Shown: positions 47,107-54,472 of the stretch, piece by piece
Layout: each line of letters opens with the position of its first letter
Numbering within the stretch: the stretch's first letter is position 1
The notes under the pieces: model-generated
Seen by the model: the letters and a program-made list of their open reading frames with translations, nothing else
The model's database searches: none
Told to the model about the DNA's origin: nothing
Program-made: the position numbers and the translations under genes
Origin: an uncultured Planctomycetota bacterium
GTDB lineage: Bacteria > Planctomycetota > Phycisphaerae > UBA1845 > Fen-1342
NCBI GenBank assembly: GCA_900696525.1
Contig: CAADGL010000015.1
Coordinates: 1 to 64,000, forward strand
Length of the DNA stretch: 64,000 bases
Direction of reading: 5' to 3'

Positions 47107-48191
47107 TCTCCGGTCACCCCCGCGCGCGGCGCGTCGTTCGAGGATGATCCCGCCGCCTCGTTCGAAACCGCCTGTTGCCGCCACGCCCGTGCGCCGGCGT
47201 CGCGCTCGTGGAGCGTGCGGCGCGGCCGCCAGCCGAGTTCGCCGCGGATCAGCGAACAGTCGAGGTGCTGGTCGCTGGAGAGCATCGCCACCATCGAGCG
47301 CCAGTGCCGGGCGCGCTGCGGCCGCAGGCGCAGCGCCAGCGTCTCCACCGCCGCCGCCGCCAGCCACGCCAGGCGGCGATCCAGCCTGCGGGTCGGCGGT
47401 GGAAGACCGAGCGCCTGGGCCACCGCCGTCAGAAGCTCCGCCTGCGTCACGCACTCGTCACTGGCGAGCTCGTACACGCGGCCGGCCGCCTCCGGATGCG
47501 TCGCCGCGAGGATGATGCCCTCGACGGCGTCGTCGAGGTGCAGCGTGGCGATGCGGTTCGCGCCGTCGCCGATCAGGCGCAGGCGGCCCTTTCGCAGCAG
47601 CCGCGCAACATGGTCGTGCAGCGCGCTCGCCTCGCCGCCGTAGACGACGCCCAGGCGCAGGATCGTCCAGGGAACTCCACCGCCGTCGCAATGCTCGCGG
47701 ACGCACCGCTCGGCCTTGAGCTTGGCGCGGCCGTAGTGGTTCCACGGCGCCGGGCGCTCAGCGGCGCCGGGCGCCCGGCGGCCCGCGCCGAATGCGGAGC
47801 CGCCGTACACGGCGGCGGAGCTGACGAGGACAAAACGTCGCGGAGGCGCCGCGCCGGCCAGGCGCAGCAGGCCGCGCGTCGCCTCAACCGTGTCGCGCTC
47901 GAACAGCCCGGGCCGGCCGCGGAGATCGGCGCGCGCCGCCGCGTGGATCACGACCTCGCCGCCGGTGAGCAGCCCTGCGAGCGATCCGTCGTCGCACAGA
48001 TCGCCGACGAAGGGCTCGATCCCGGCGCGGCGCAGCTCGGCGGCCTGCTCGGCGCGGCGGACAAGGCCGCGGACGTGACGACCGTCGAGCGCCAGGCGGC
48101 GCGCGACCGCGCCGCCGACGTAGCCCCCGGCGCCGGTCACGACGAAGACCGGCGCCGGCTGAGCGGCGCGAGGCTGTGCGTTCGGCGTCAT
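47103..48191 (-). CDS. NAD-dependent epimerase/dehydratase, extended SDR
   Basis: A 362-residue protein of the extended short-chain dehydrogenase family. The dinucleotide site is FVVTGAGGYVGGAVARRLA (GxxGxxG, residues ~15-31). The active-site residues are YxxxK in NHYGRAKLKAE and the Ser in VLVSSAAVYG. It may act on a nucleotide sugar or a sterol/isoprenoid-like substrate. It overlaps both neighbours by four bases (ICMT-like gene before, sulfatase-like gene after). ATG 48191. Confidence 0.85.
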   Translation of the reverse strand: MTPNAQPRAAQPAPVFVVTGAGGYVGGAVARRLALDGRHVRGLVRRAEQAAELRRAGIEPFVGDLCDDGSLAGLLTGGEVVIHAAARADLRGRPGLFERDTVEATRGLLRLAGAAPPRRFVLVSSAAVYGGSAFGAGRRAPGAAERPAPWNHYGRAKLKAERCVREHCDGGGVPWTILRLGVVYGGEASALHDHVARLLRKGRLRLIGDGANRIATLHLDDAVEGIILAATHPEAAGRVYELASDECVTQAELLTAVAQALGLPPPTRRLDRRLAWLAAAAVETLALRLRPQRARHWRSMVAMLSSDQHLDCSLIRGELGWRPRRTLHERDAGARAWRQQAVSNEAAGSSSNDAPRAGVTGE

Positions 48192-48745
48192 TCGGGCGGC
48201 GTCCGTGGCGGGCGGCGCGGCAGCCAGCGCGGCACTCGCCGCAGGTAGTCTTCGTAAGGCTTGCCGAAGCGCCTGCGCAGCAGCGGCTCCTCGAGCAGCA
48301 CAACCTGCGCATGCGCGACCGGCAGCCCGACGAGGAACAGCAGCAGGATCCCGATCGATGAGGCCGCCAGCGACAGGCTCAGGAGCATTCCGAGCACGCA
48401 GGCGGCGATGGGGTTGCGGCAGTAGCGAAAAGGGCCCTCGGCAACGAAGTGCTTCGGGGGGTCGAACTCGACGTAGGCGCCGCGGCCGCGCAGGCTGAGC
48501 CAGGTCGACGCGAACAGGTACAGCGCCAGGAACAGGCCGAACAGCACGCCGCCGGCGATGCGCACGGCGACCGGCCACTGGGGCCGCCAGGCGGGCAGGC
48601 GCAGGTCGACCTGGTACGCGGCCCAGGGCACCAGGACGAGGATCGTGAGCAGAAAGGCGATGGCGTAGGCGACCATGCGCAGCGCGAGGGGAACGCGATC
48701 GAGCAGCGTGCGTGATCGAACGGGGGCGGCCATGACGCGCAGCAT
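48188..48745 (-). CDS. Isoprenylcysteine carboxyl methyltransferase-like membrane protein
   Basis: A 185-residue membrane protein with four to five helices. The C-terminal part reads FRYCRNPIAACVLGMLLSLS, then LLEEPLLRRRFGKPYEDYLR and RVPRWLPR, the ICMT/PEMT signature (RNP, then E..L...FG..Y..Y...V.R.LP). These enzymes methylate isoprenylated or phospholipid substrates using SAM. The substrate is unknown. ATG 48745 is used; ATG 48733 is an alternative. It overlaps the epimerase start. Confidence 0.8.
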   Translation of the reverse strand: MLRVMAAPVRSRTLLDRVPLALRMVAYAIAFLLTILVLVPWAAYQVDLRLPAWRPQWPVAVRIAGGVLFGLFLALYLFASTWLSLRGRGAYVEFDPPKHFVAEGPFRYCRNPIAACVLGMLLSLSLAASSIGILLLFLVGLPVAHAQVVLLEEPLLRRRFGKPYEDYLRRVPRWLPRRPPRTPPE

Positions 48746-48825
48746 AAACGGGCGCGACCTGTCGAGGGTAGTGGCGACGCGCTCCGGATGCGGCGCGCCA
48801 CGCGGCGTCTCCGCCGCGCGCCCGC

Positions 48826-49632
48826 TCACTTGGCGGACGCGCCCGCGATCGAGCCGCCGTCGCGGTTCAGCCGACGGAGGATGCGGCGGCGCAACTGCGT
48901 CAGCGGCCGCGCGACCAACCGGTGCAGGCGGATCCAGAGGCTGAGGCGCTCGACGACGCGGCGATCGTCCTCGCTGAGCTGCTCCGGTCGCAGGCGGCGC
49001 TGGTGCTTGAGCACGTGGTACCAGTCGCCGTGCTGAAAACGCGCCAGCAGCCAGCGCACCGGCGGCAGCCCGCGCCAGCCGACGGGCGGCAGCGACAGGG
49101 AAATCTGGAAGTCGATCAGGTAAGGCCGGCCGTCGTCGCCGACGAGGATGTTCTGCCGCTTGTTGAGATCGACATAGGCCATGTGCCGCGCATGCAGCCC
49201 GCGCACCAGCTCGCGCAGCTCGCCGAAGAACGTGTCTGAGACGCGCTCCTCGCGCCCGAGCGGGTGGCCCGGGATGAACTCGTGCAGAAAACCGGCCTCG
49301 TCGCCCACCACGCCGATGAACCGCGGAACGCCCGGCGTTCCGGCGAGCGCCCGGTACATGCGCACCTCGCGCCGCGTCAGGAAGCGCCCGATCCACGCCG
49401 CCGGCACCGACAGCGGCAGCGGCGTCTGGCGCCCGAGCTTCAGCACCGCGAGGGCGCCGGCGGCTTCGTCACGGTAGAGACCGGTGGCCGCGAAGAAATC
49501 ATGCTTGAACGTCTCCACGTGGTCGAAGCGCCGCCCCTCGCACCACACGCTGCCGGGCATGCGCGCCTCGCGCAGCGCATAAAGCCACGGATGCCGCGGC
49601 CCGGAGCCCTTGTTTCCCCGCGTTTCGGACAC
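48826..49632 (-). CDS. Protein kinase-like (RIO/lipopolysaccharide-kinase type) protein
   Basis: A 268-residue kinase-like protein. AYVDLNKRQNILV near residue 155 is the catalytic loop (HxD replaced by VDL), followed by YLIDFQISL as the DFG-like metal site. Upstream, LAVLKLGRQ may hold the ATP-site Lys. This is the pattern of 3-deoxy-manno-octulosonate (KdkA/WaaP-like) kinases, which modify surface lipids. GTG 49632 is used, with TATACT ending six bases before. First gene of the four-gene operon. Surface-modification roles are inferred. Confidence 0.6.
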   Translation of the reverse strand: MSETRGNKGSGPRHPWLYALREARMPGSVWCEGRRFDHVETFKHDFFAATGLYRDEAAGALAVLKLGRQTPLPLSVPAAWIGRFLTRREVRMYRALAGTPGVPRFIGVVGDEAGFLHEFIPGHPLGREERVSDTFFGELRELVRGLHARHMAYVDLNKRQNILVGDDGRPYLIDFQISLSLPPVGWRGLPPVRWLLARFQHGDWYHVLKHQRRLRPEQLSEDDRRVVERLSLWIRLHRLVARPLTQLRRRILRRLNRDGGSIAGASAK

Positions 49633-49638
49633 GGCGCG

Positions 49639-49644
49639 AGTATA
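49639..49644 (-). promoter_or_regulatory. Candidate -10 for a leaderless transcript
   Basis: TATACT on the minus strand (49644-49639) lies six bases before the GTG at 49632. Transcription from it would start at or near the start codon. Confidence 0.35.
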
Positions 49645-49750
49645 CCGCCGCCGCGCGCCGCTTCCCAACCCGCGCCGCCGATCGTATGCTCCCGAGGGTC
49701 GCCACTGCGCGACCGATGTGCTGCTTCACCCTGGGTCGAGGGTCGCCGGC

Positions 49751-50452
49751 TTGCCAGACGCCACCTGCACCGTGACGGTTGCCGCGCTCGGCAGCGCCGC
49801 CGGCGTGCTGGGATGGCCGTCGACGCGGGTGAGGCTGTGCGCCCCCGCGCGGCTGCAAGACCTGATCGACCACCTGGAGCGCGAGTGTCCGCGCTTCGCC
49901 GAGGGACGCGGCCGCGTCCGCTTCGCCGTCAATCACGGCTTTGCCGGCCCGGAGACGATTCTGAACAATGACGACGAGGTCGCCATCATTCCCCCGGTCT
50001 CGGGCGGCCAGCCGGACGCGAGCGAGATCGCGGCGGCGGCGCGGCTGACGCGCGAACCGATCGACGCCCAACGGCTCGCGGCCGAGCTCGACCGGCCGGA
50101 GACCGGCGCGATCGCGAGCTTCGTCGGCGTCGTCCGGGCGGAACGGGATGCGGCGGGGCGCGAGCTGGCGGCCCTGGAATACACCGCCTACGAGACCATG
50201 GCCGCGGAGCTGATGCAGTCCCTGTGCCAGCGGGCGATGAGCGAGCACGCCGTCAGCGGCGTGCGATTGGTGCATCGCCTGGGCCGCCTGGGCGTCGGAG
50301 AGGCGTCGGTCGTCGTGGTCGCGGCGGCGGCGCATCGGGCGGCGGCATTCGACGCGTGCCGGGCCCTGATCGAGCAACTGAAGCAGGATGTGCCCATCTT
50401 CAAGCGCGAGCTGTGGCAGGACGGGAGCGCGTCGTGGGTCGATCCGATCTGA
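49751..50452 (+). CDS. moaX: Fused molybdopterin synthase MoaD-MoaE
   Basis: A 233-residue fusion. Residues 1-80 are MoaD: RVRLCAPARLQDLIDHLERE and the C-terminal NDDEVAIIPPVSGG. Residues 90-233 are MoaE: TGAIASFVGVVRAERD, LEYTAYETMA, VRLVHRLGRLGVGEASV, RAAAFDACRALIEQLKQ, then FKRELWQDGSASWVDP. In the two-protein enzyme the MoaD Gly-Gly end is thiocarboxylated. Here it is internal (GGQPD), so processing would be needed, as in mycobacterial MoaX. TTG 49751 is the chosen start. It overlaps the lipoprotein gene by one base (TGATG). Confidence 0.9.
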   Translation: MPDATCTVTVAALGSAAGVLGWPSTRVRLCAPARLQDLIDHLERECPRFAEGRGRVRFAVNHGFAGPETILNNDDEVAIIPPVSGGQPDASEIAAAARLTREPIDAQRLAAELDRPETGAIASFVGVVRAERDAAGRELAALEYTAYETMAAELMQSLCQRAMSEHAVSGVRLVHRLGRLGVGEASVVVVAAAAHRAAAFDACRALIEQLKQDVPIFKRELWQDGSASWVDPI

Positions 50453-51282
50453 TGCGCGCCGCGCGCCTGGCGATCCTCGCCGCCAGCGTCGCCGGCTGTT
50501 CCGCGAAGGACCAGCCGCGGGAAGCCAACACCCCGGCGGCCGCGGACGTCGCCCCAGCCCCACCGGAGCCGGCGCTCTTCTCTGAAAACGAGACGTGGAC
50601 CGCCGGCGAGGCCGTGGCGCGGCTCGGTGATGCAACGGAGGACGTGCGCGCCGCCGTGCGCCTGGTGCGGCTGGCCCGGTTGCGGCCACTGAGTGTGCCG
50701 GACCCGCTGCCCGTTGAATGCGCCGCGCGGTTGCGCGTGCGTGCGCTTGGCGAATCGCGCTGGGCGCTGGGGATCGAACAGGCCCAGGACGCGCTTCGAC
50801 TGCGCGGGACGGTGCTCATTGATTCAGACGGGTCGGCGGCCCTGGCCGCGGAGGGTCTCGACGAGGAGCTCGCGGTCCTGCGTTGCTCCGAGGACACGCG
50901 CCGCTTTCCGCACGTGCTCGTGCTGCCGGATCGCGTGCTGCTGCTGAGCAACGGGCTCGCGCCGGCGCTCGTCGGGCGATCGCTGCCGGGCTGCCGCTTT
51001 GAGTGGCGGCGGGAATCCGGCCGGCCGGAGATCGTGCTGCTGTGGGTTGGCGGCGCGGGCGAGTCGCGGCGCAGCGAGGTCGTCGCCCGCTACCGCTGGG
51101 ACGCACTTGAGGCTCTGTTCGCGGGTCCCGCGGCGGACGCCCTGCCGCAGCCGGAGGGCGCCTTCTTCGAGCTGGACGAGAAGGCGAGCGCGGCGCTGCT
51201 GCCGGTGGGCGGCCGGACGCCGCCGCCAGCGCCGATCGTGATTACCCCCCCGCCGTCTGAGGACGATGGACCGGACCACTGA
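50452..51282 (+). CDS. Lipoprotein, function unknown
   Basis: A 276-residue exported protein. The signal peptide MRAARLAILAASVAGC ends with a lipobox VAGC, so it should be acylated at Cys16. The rest is a soluble alpha/beta region without a recognised family, and the C-terminus is Pro-rich (TPPPAPIVITPPPSE). ATG 50452 overlaps the stop of the MoaD-MoaE gene, but a functional link is not implied. Confidence 0.7.
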   Translation: MRAARLAILAASVAGCSAKDQPREANTPAAADVAPAPPEPALFSENETWTAGEAVARLGDATEDVRAAVRLVRLARLRPLSVPDPLPVECAARLRVRALGESRWALGIEQAQDALRLRGTVLIDSDGSAALAAEGLDEELAVLRCSEDTRRFPHVLVLPDRVLLLSNGLAPALVGRSLPGCRFEWRRESGRPEIVLLWVGGAGESRRSEVVARYRWDALEALFAGPAADALPQPEGAFFELDEKASAALLPVGGRTPPPAPIVITPPPSEDDGPDH

Positions 51283-51403
51283 GGTCGCCGAAGCGGGGCC
51301 GCGTTGGTCCGATCCGAGCCGCAACCGAGCAGAGCCGGGCTGTCCCCAGCCCCAAACAGCGGAGGCTGTCGCATGAACCATCAGAACCGGGAGGATCGTC
51401 CGG

Positions 51404-51480
51404 CGCAGCCGCTTCCTCACGGGCGCGGCTCGGATCGAGCAAAGCCTCAACCGGTCCGCGCCCGTGAGGAAGCGGTCGCG
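51404..51480. repeat. Inverted pair of the dispersed repeat
   Basis: Copy 51404-51437 (plus) and copy 51453-51480 (minus) carry the same core and face each other. They could form a hairpin with about 26 paired bases and a 15-base loop just before nth. A half copy lies at 51311. Confidence 0.8.
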
Positions 51481-51516
51481 CCAGAGCGCCCGCGGAGAGA
51501 ACAAGGGGACAATCCG

Positions 51517-52263
51517 ATGGCCCAACGCCCGCCAGGCCGAAAACGAGCCGCACGCCCGCCAGGCCGAAAACGAGCCGCACGCCCGCCGGCCCGTCGGACA
51601 CGCGAATCCGCCGCCGCGCGCCAGGCCCGGACCGCGCGCCTCCTGACGGCGCTGAAGCGCCAGTACCCGGACGCCGACTGCGCACTGCATCACCGCAGCG
51701 CCCTCGAGCTGCTCGTGGCGACGATCCTGTCGGCGCAGTGCACCGATGAACGCGTCAACCAGGTCACGCCGAACCTTTTTCGGCGCTATCCGGACGCGGC
51801 GGCGTACGCGTCGGCGGACTCGGCGGAGCTGGAAGCGGCGATCCGCAGCACCGGCTTCTTCCGCAACAAGGCGCGCAGCCTTATCGGCCTCGGACGCAAG
51901 CTGGTGGCCGAGCACGCGGGCGAGGTGCCGGGAACGATGGAAGCGCTGCTGGAACTTCCCGGCGTGGCCCGCAAGACGGCGAACTGCGTGCTGGGCACGT
52001 GGTTCCGGCGCAACGAGGGCGTGGTCGTCGATACGCACGTCGGAAGGCTGGCGCTGCGGATGCGGCTGCTGACGACGGCGCGTGACGACAAGGACGCGGT
52101 GCGGATCGAGCACGACCTGATGCGGCTCGTGCCGCGCGAGGACTGGACGTTTTTCTCGCACGCGTTGATCGAGCACGGGCGCAAGGTCTGTCTGGCGCGA
52201 AAACCGCGCTGCACGGAATGCGCCCTGGCGGCCGATTGCCCGTCCGCCGGCTCGATCCGCTGA
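51517..52263 (+). CDS. nth: Endonuclease III
   Basis: A base-excision DNA glycosylase/AP lyase. The 248-residue product has the helix-hairpin-helix LPGVARKTANCVLG with the catalytic Lys, VDTHVGRLA with the catalytic Asp, and the 4Fe-4S site C-x6-C-xx-C-x5-C (CLARKPRCTECALAADC). The N-terminal ~35 residues are an Arg/Pro-rich extension with a duplicated 27-bp unit (RPPGRKRAA repeated). ATG 51517 follows AAGGGGA. The extension is not part of the usual enzyme and may bind DNA or be neutral. Confidence 0.95.
   Translation: MAQRPPGRKRAARPPGRKRAARPPARRTRESAAARQARTARLLTALKRQYPDADCALHHRSALELLVATILSAQCTDERVNQVTPNLFRRYPDAAAYASADSAELEAAIRSTGFFRNKARSLIGLGRKLVAEHAGEVPGTMEALLELPGVARKTANCVLGTWFRRNEGVVVDTHVGRLALRMRLLTTARDDKDAVRIEHDLMRLVPREDWTFFSHALIEHGRKVCLARKPRCTECALAADCPSAGSIR
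51529..51582 (+). repeat. In-frame 27-bp tandem repeat at the nth N-terminus
   Basis: The unit starting cgcccgccaggccgaaaacg is repeated twice without interruption (51529-51555 and 51556-51582). It codes for RPPGRKRAA twice. Confidence 0.85.
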
Positions 52264-52413
52264 TCCCGTCGCGGCCCGCGCCGCCACGCAGTCAAGTGGC
52301 CGCCGCGGCGCGACGATGGCAAGGTAGCCGCGCCGCCATCCGTTGCGCCCAGTCCGGGAAGTCCGGACCGGCGGAGCCTGACGGAAGTGCGCCGGCGGGA
52401 CGCAGCCAACCGC

Positions 52414-53994
52414 ATGAGCAACACCCTTCTCGAGCGTGTCCGCAGCGCCGAGTCCCTCGCGTCACCGTCGCCGATGGCGCTGGAGGTGCTGCGCCTGGCG
52501 CGGGACGAGACGAGCCGCGTGGACGAGCTGCTGGCGCTGATCGAGTCGGACGCCGTGCTCACGACGCGGATACTGAGCGTCATCAACTCGTCGTTCTACG
52601 GAATGAAACGCAAGATTTCGTCGCTGCGGCAGGCGGTCGTCGCGCTCGGGTTGCGGGCGCTGCGCGTCATGGCGCTCAGCTTCTCCCTCGTGGACGCCAT
52701 CCGCAGGAACGAGCAGGCAGACAGCGGACTCGACTACACGGCCTACTGGCGGCGATCGCTGACGACAGCCGTCGCCGGGCGGCTGCTGGCGCGCGCCGTG
52801 GCCCCAAGCCTGGCGGAGGACGCGTTCACCTGCGGGCTGATCGCCGACCTCGGGATCGTGGCCGCGTGGCGCGCCGCCCCCGAGCTCTATGCCCCGGTCT
52901 TCAGCGAGGCGCAGCGCAGCGGCACGCCGCTGCACCAGGCCGAGCGCGCCGCGCTGGGCATCACGCATGCCGAGCTGACCGCCGAGCTGCTCCAGGCCTG
53001 GGGCCTGCCGGAGCCGATGCCGTCGGTCGCCGCGGCCCACCACGGCGAGGGGCTGGACGGGCTGCTGGGCGAGGTGCGGGACATCGGCAGCCTGGTGGCG
53101 ACGGCGGTGCGCATCGCCGAGGTCATCTGTCGCGACGTGGACAGCGGGCAGTGGGAGCAGATCCGCGTGGAATGCCAACGGGCGCTCGCGATCGAACCCA
53201 AGGCGCTCGACACGCTGCTCTCCAACCTCGACCAGCAGGTCCAGGAGACCGCCAGGCTGCTCAACGTCGTGGTCAGCGAAGCCATGGACCCCGCCGAGCT
53301 GCGCAGCGACGCCGCGATGCGCCTGGCCGAACTGAGCCTGCGCGGCGAGCTGGAGCGGGCCGAGGCCGTCAGTCAGGCCCGCGAGGCCAGCGAACGGCTC
53401 AACGACGCCCACGCTGCGAACAAGCGCTTCCTGAAGGCCGCCTACACGGACGCCGTCACGGGCCTGGCCAACCGCGCCGCGTTCGAGCGGCAACTGGCGC
53501 AGTCGTGGCGCCGCCGGCGCGAGCACTCGGGCCTGGCGCTGATCCTGCTCGATCTCGACAGCTTCAAACGCATCAACGACAACCACGGACACGCCGCCGG
53601 CGACGCGGTGTTGCGCCAGGTCGCCGACCGCGTCCGCGAGTGCTTCGACGGCGCGGCGTTCGTCGTGCGCTACGGAGGCGACGAGCTGGCGGTGCTGCTG
53701 CGGCATGGCTGCCCGCGGACCCTGAGCGACCAGTGCGAGCGCATTCGCAGCACCGTCGCGGCGCGGCCCATCGACCACGGCGGCCAGTCGATCCTCGTCA
53801 CCGCCAGCATCGGCGCCGCCATCGCGCGGGCCTCCGGCAGCGACGACCCGGCGGAGCTCGTGGCCGCCGCCGACGCCGCGCTGTATCGCGCGAAGCGCGG
53901 CGGCCGCAATCGCGTGGAGACCGCGGCCGACGTTTCGGGCGAAAACGGCGGCACGTGGCTGACCCGGCTGAAACGGCTGGTTGGCAACGCCTGA
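52414..53994 (+). CDS. HDOD-GGDEF signalling protein
   Basis: A 526-residue protein. HDOD occupies residues ~10-205: LLALIESDAVLTTRILSVIN, SSFYGMKRKISSLRQAVVAL and GLIADLGIV. A coiled-coil linker runs to about 345. The GGDEF domain (about 350-515) has DAVTGLANRAAFERQL, LLDLDSFKRIND and RYGGDELAVLL at the active site (GGDEL in place of GGDEF). The product is c-di-GMP if active. No RxxD inhibitory site is seen. ATG 52414 is chosen; GTG 52387 is possible. Confidence 0.9.
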   Translation: MSNTLLERVRSAESLASPSPMALEVLRLARDETSRVDELLALIESDAVLTTRILSVINSSFYGMKRKISSLRQAVVALGLRALRVMALSFSLVDAIRRNEQADSGLDYTAYWRRSLTTAVAGRLLARAVAPSLAEDAFTCGLIADLGIVAAWRAAPELYAPVFSEAQRSGTPLHQAERAALGITHAELTAELLQAWGLPEPMPSVAAAHHGEGLDGLLGEVRDIGSLVATAVRIAEVICRDVDSGQWEQIRVECQRALAIEPKALDTLLSNLDQQVQETARLLNVVVSEAMDPAELRSDAAMRLAELSLRGELERAEAVSQAREASERLNDAHAANKRFLKAAYTDAVTGLANRAAFERQLAQSWRRRREHSGLALILLDLDSFKRINDNHGHAAGDAVLRQVADRVRECFDGAAFVVRYGGDELAVLLRHGCPRTLSDQCERIRSTVAARPIDHGGQSILVTASIGAAIARASGSDDPAELVAAADAALYRAKRGGRNRVETAADVSGENGGTWLTRLKRLVGNA

Positions 53995-54101
53995 TTGACG
54001 GGCCGGCCGTCCACTCGCAACCCCCACCCGGGAACTTTCGAGCATCCGCTGAGCTGGCGGACCGCGCCCCGGCGGGCCTCAGCGCCGGGGCGTGCTCGCA
54101 C

Positions 54102-54126
54102 AAAAAAGACCGGCCAGAGGTCGGCC
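54102..54126 (-). terminator. Candidate rho-independent terminator, minus strand
   Basis: On the minus strand GGCCGACC and GGCCGGTC form an 8-bp stem with one A-C mismatch and one G-T wobble, a three-base loop, then six T (54107-54102). It could end transcripts coming from the HEAT-repeat gene. Confidence 0.4.
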
Positions 54127-54186
54127 TCCTGCCTGGGGTCAGCCCCGAGCGAGCCACCGGCCCGAGATTCATGCACCCCTCGGCTC

Positions 54187-54215
54187 TTGACGCGTGCGCG
54201 GCTTGTATCTATCGT
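54187..54215 (+). promoter_or_regulatory. Promoter of the tRNA pair
   Basis: TTGACG (54187-54192) and TATCGT (54210-54215) are separated by exactly 17 bases. The tRNA-Leu starts about 37 bases later. Confidence 0.6.
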
Positions 54216-54251
54216 CAACTACTCGGCCAATGGCCGGTTGCGATGGCCCGC

Positions 54252-54335
54252 GCCCGGGTGGCGGAATTGGCAGACGCGCCAGCTTGAGGGGCTGGTGAGG
54301 GCAACCTCGTGCTGGTTCGACTCCAGTCCCGGGCA
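54252..54335 (+). tRNA. tRNA-Leu (anticodon GAG)
   Basis: An 84-base tRNA with long variable arm. The acceptor stem GCCCGGG pairs with CCCGGGC, the D-arm is gcggaattggcagacgc, the anticodon loop contains TTGAGGG with GAG, and the T-arm is GGTTCGACTCC. Discriminator A. CCA is not encoded. It reads CUC/CUU leucine codons. Confidence 0.95.
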
Positions 54336-54395
54336 GTGAATCGGCAGCGCGACACGAGCCGGGCGGAAAACGGCGGTTGGCCGCACAACGGCAAG

Positions 54396-54470
<75 letters not shown>

Positions 54471-54472
54471 GT

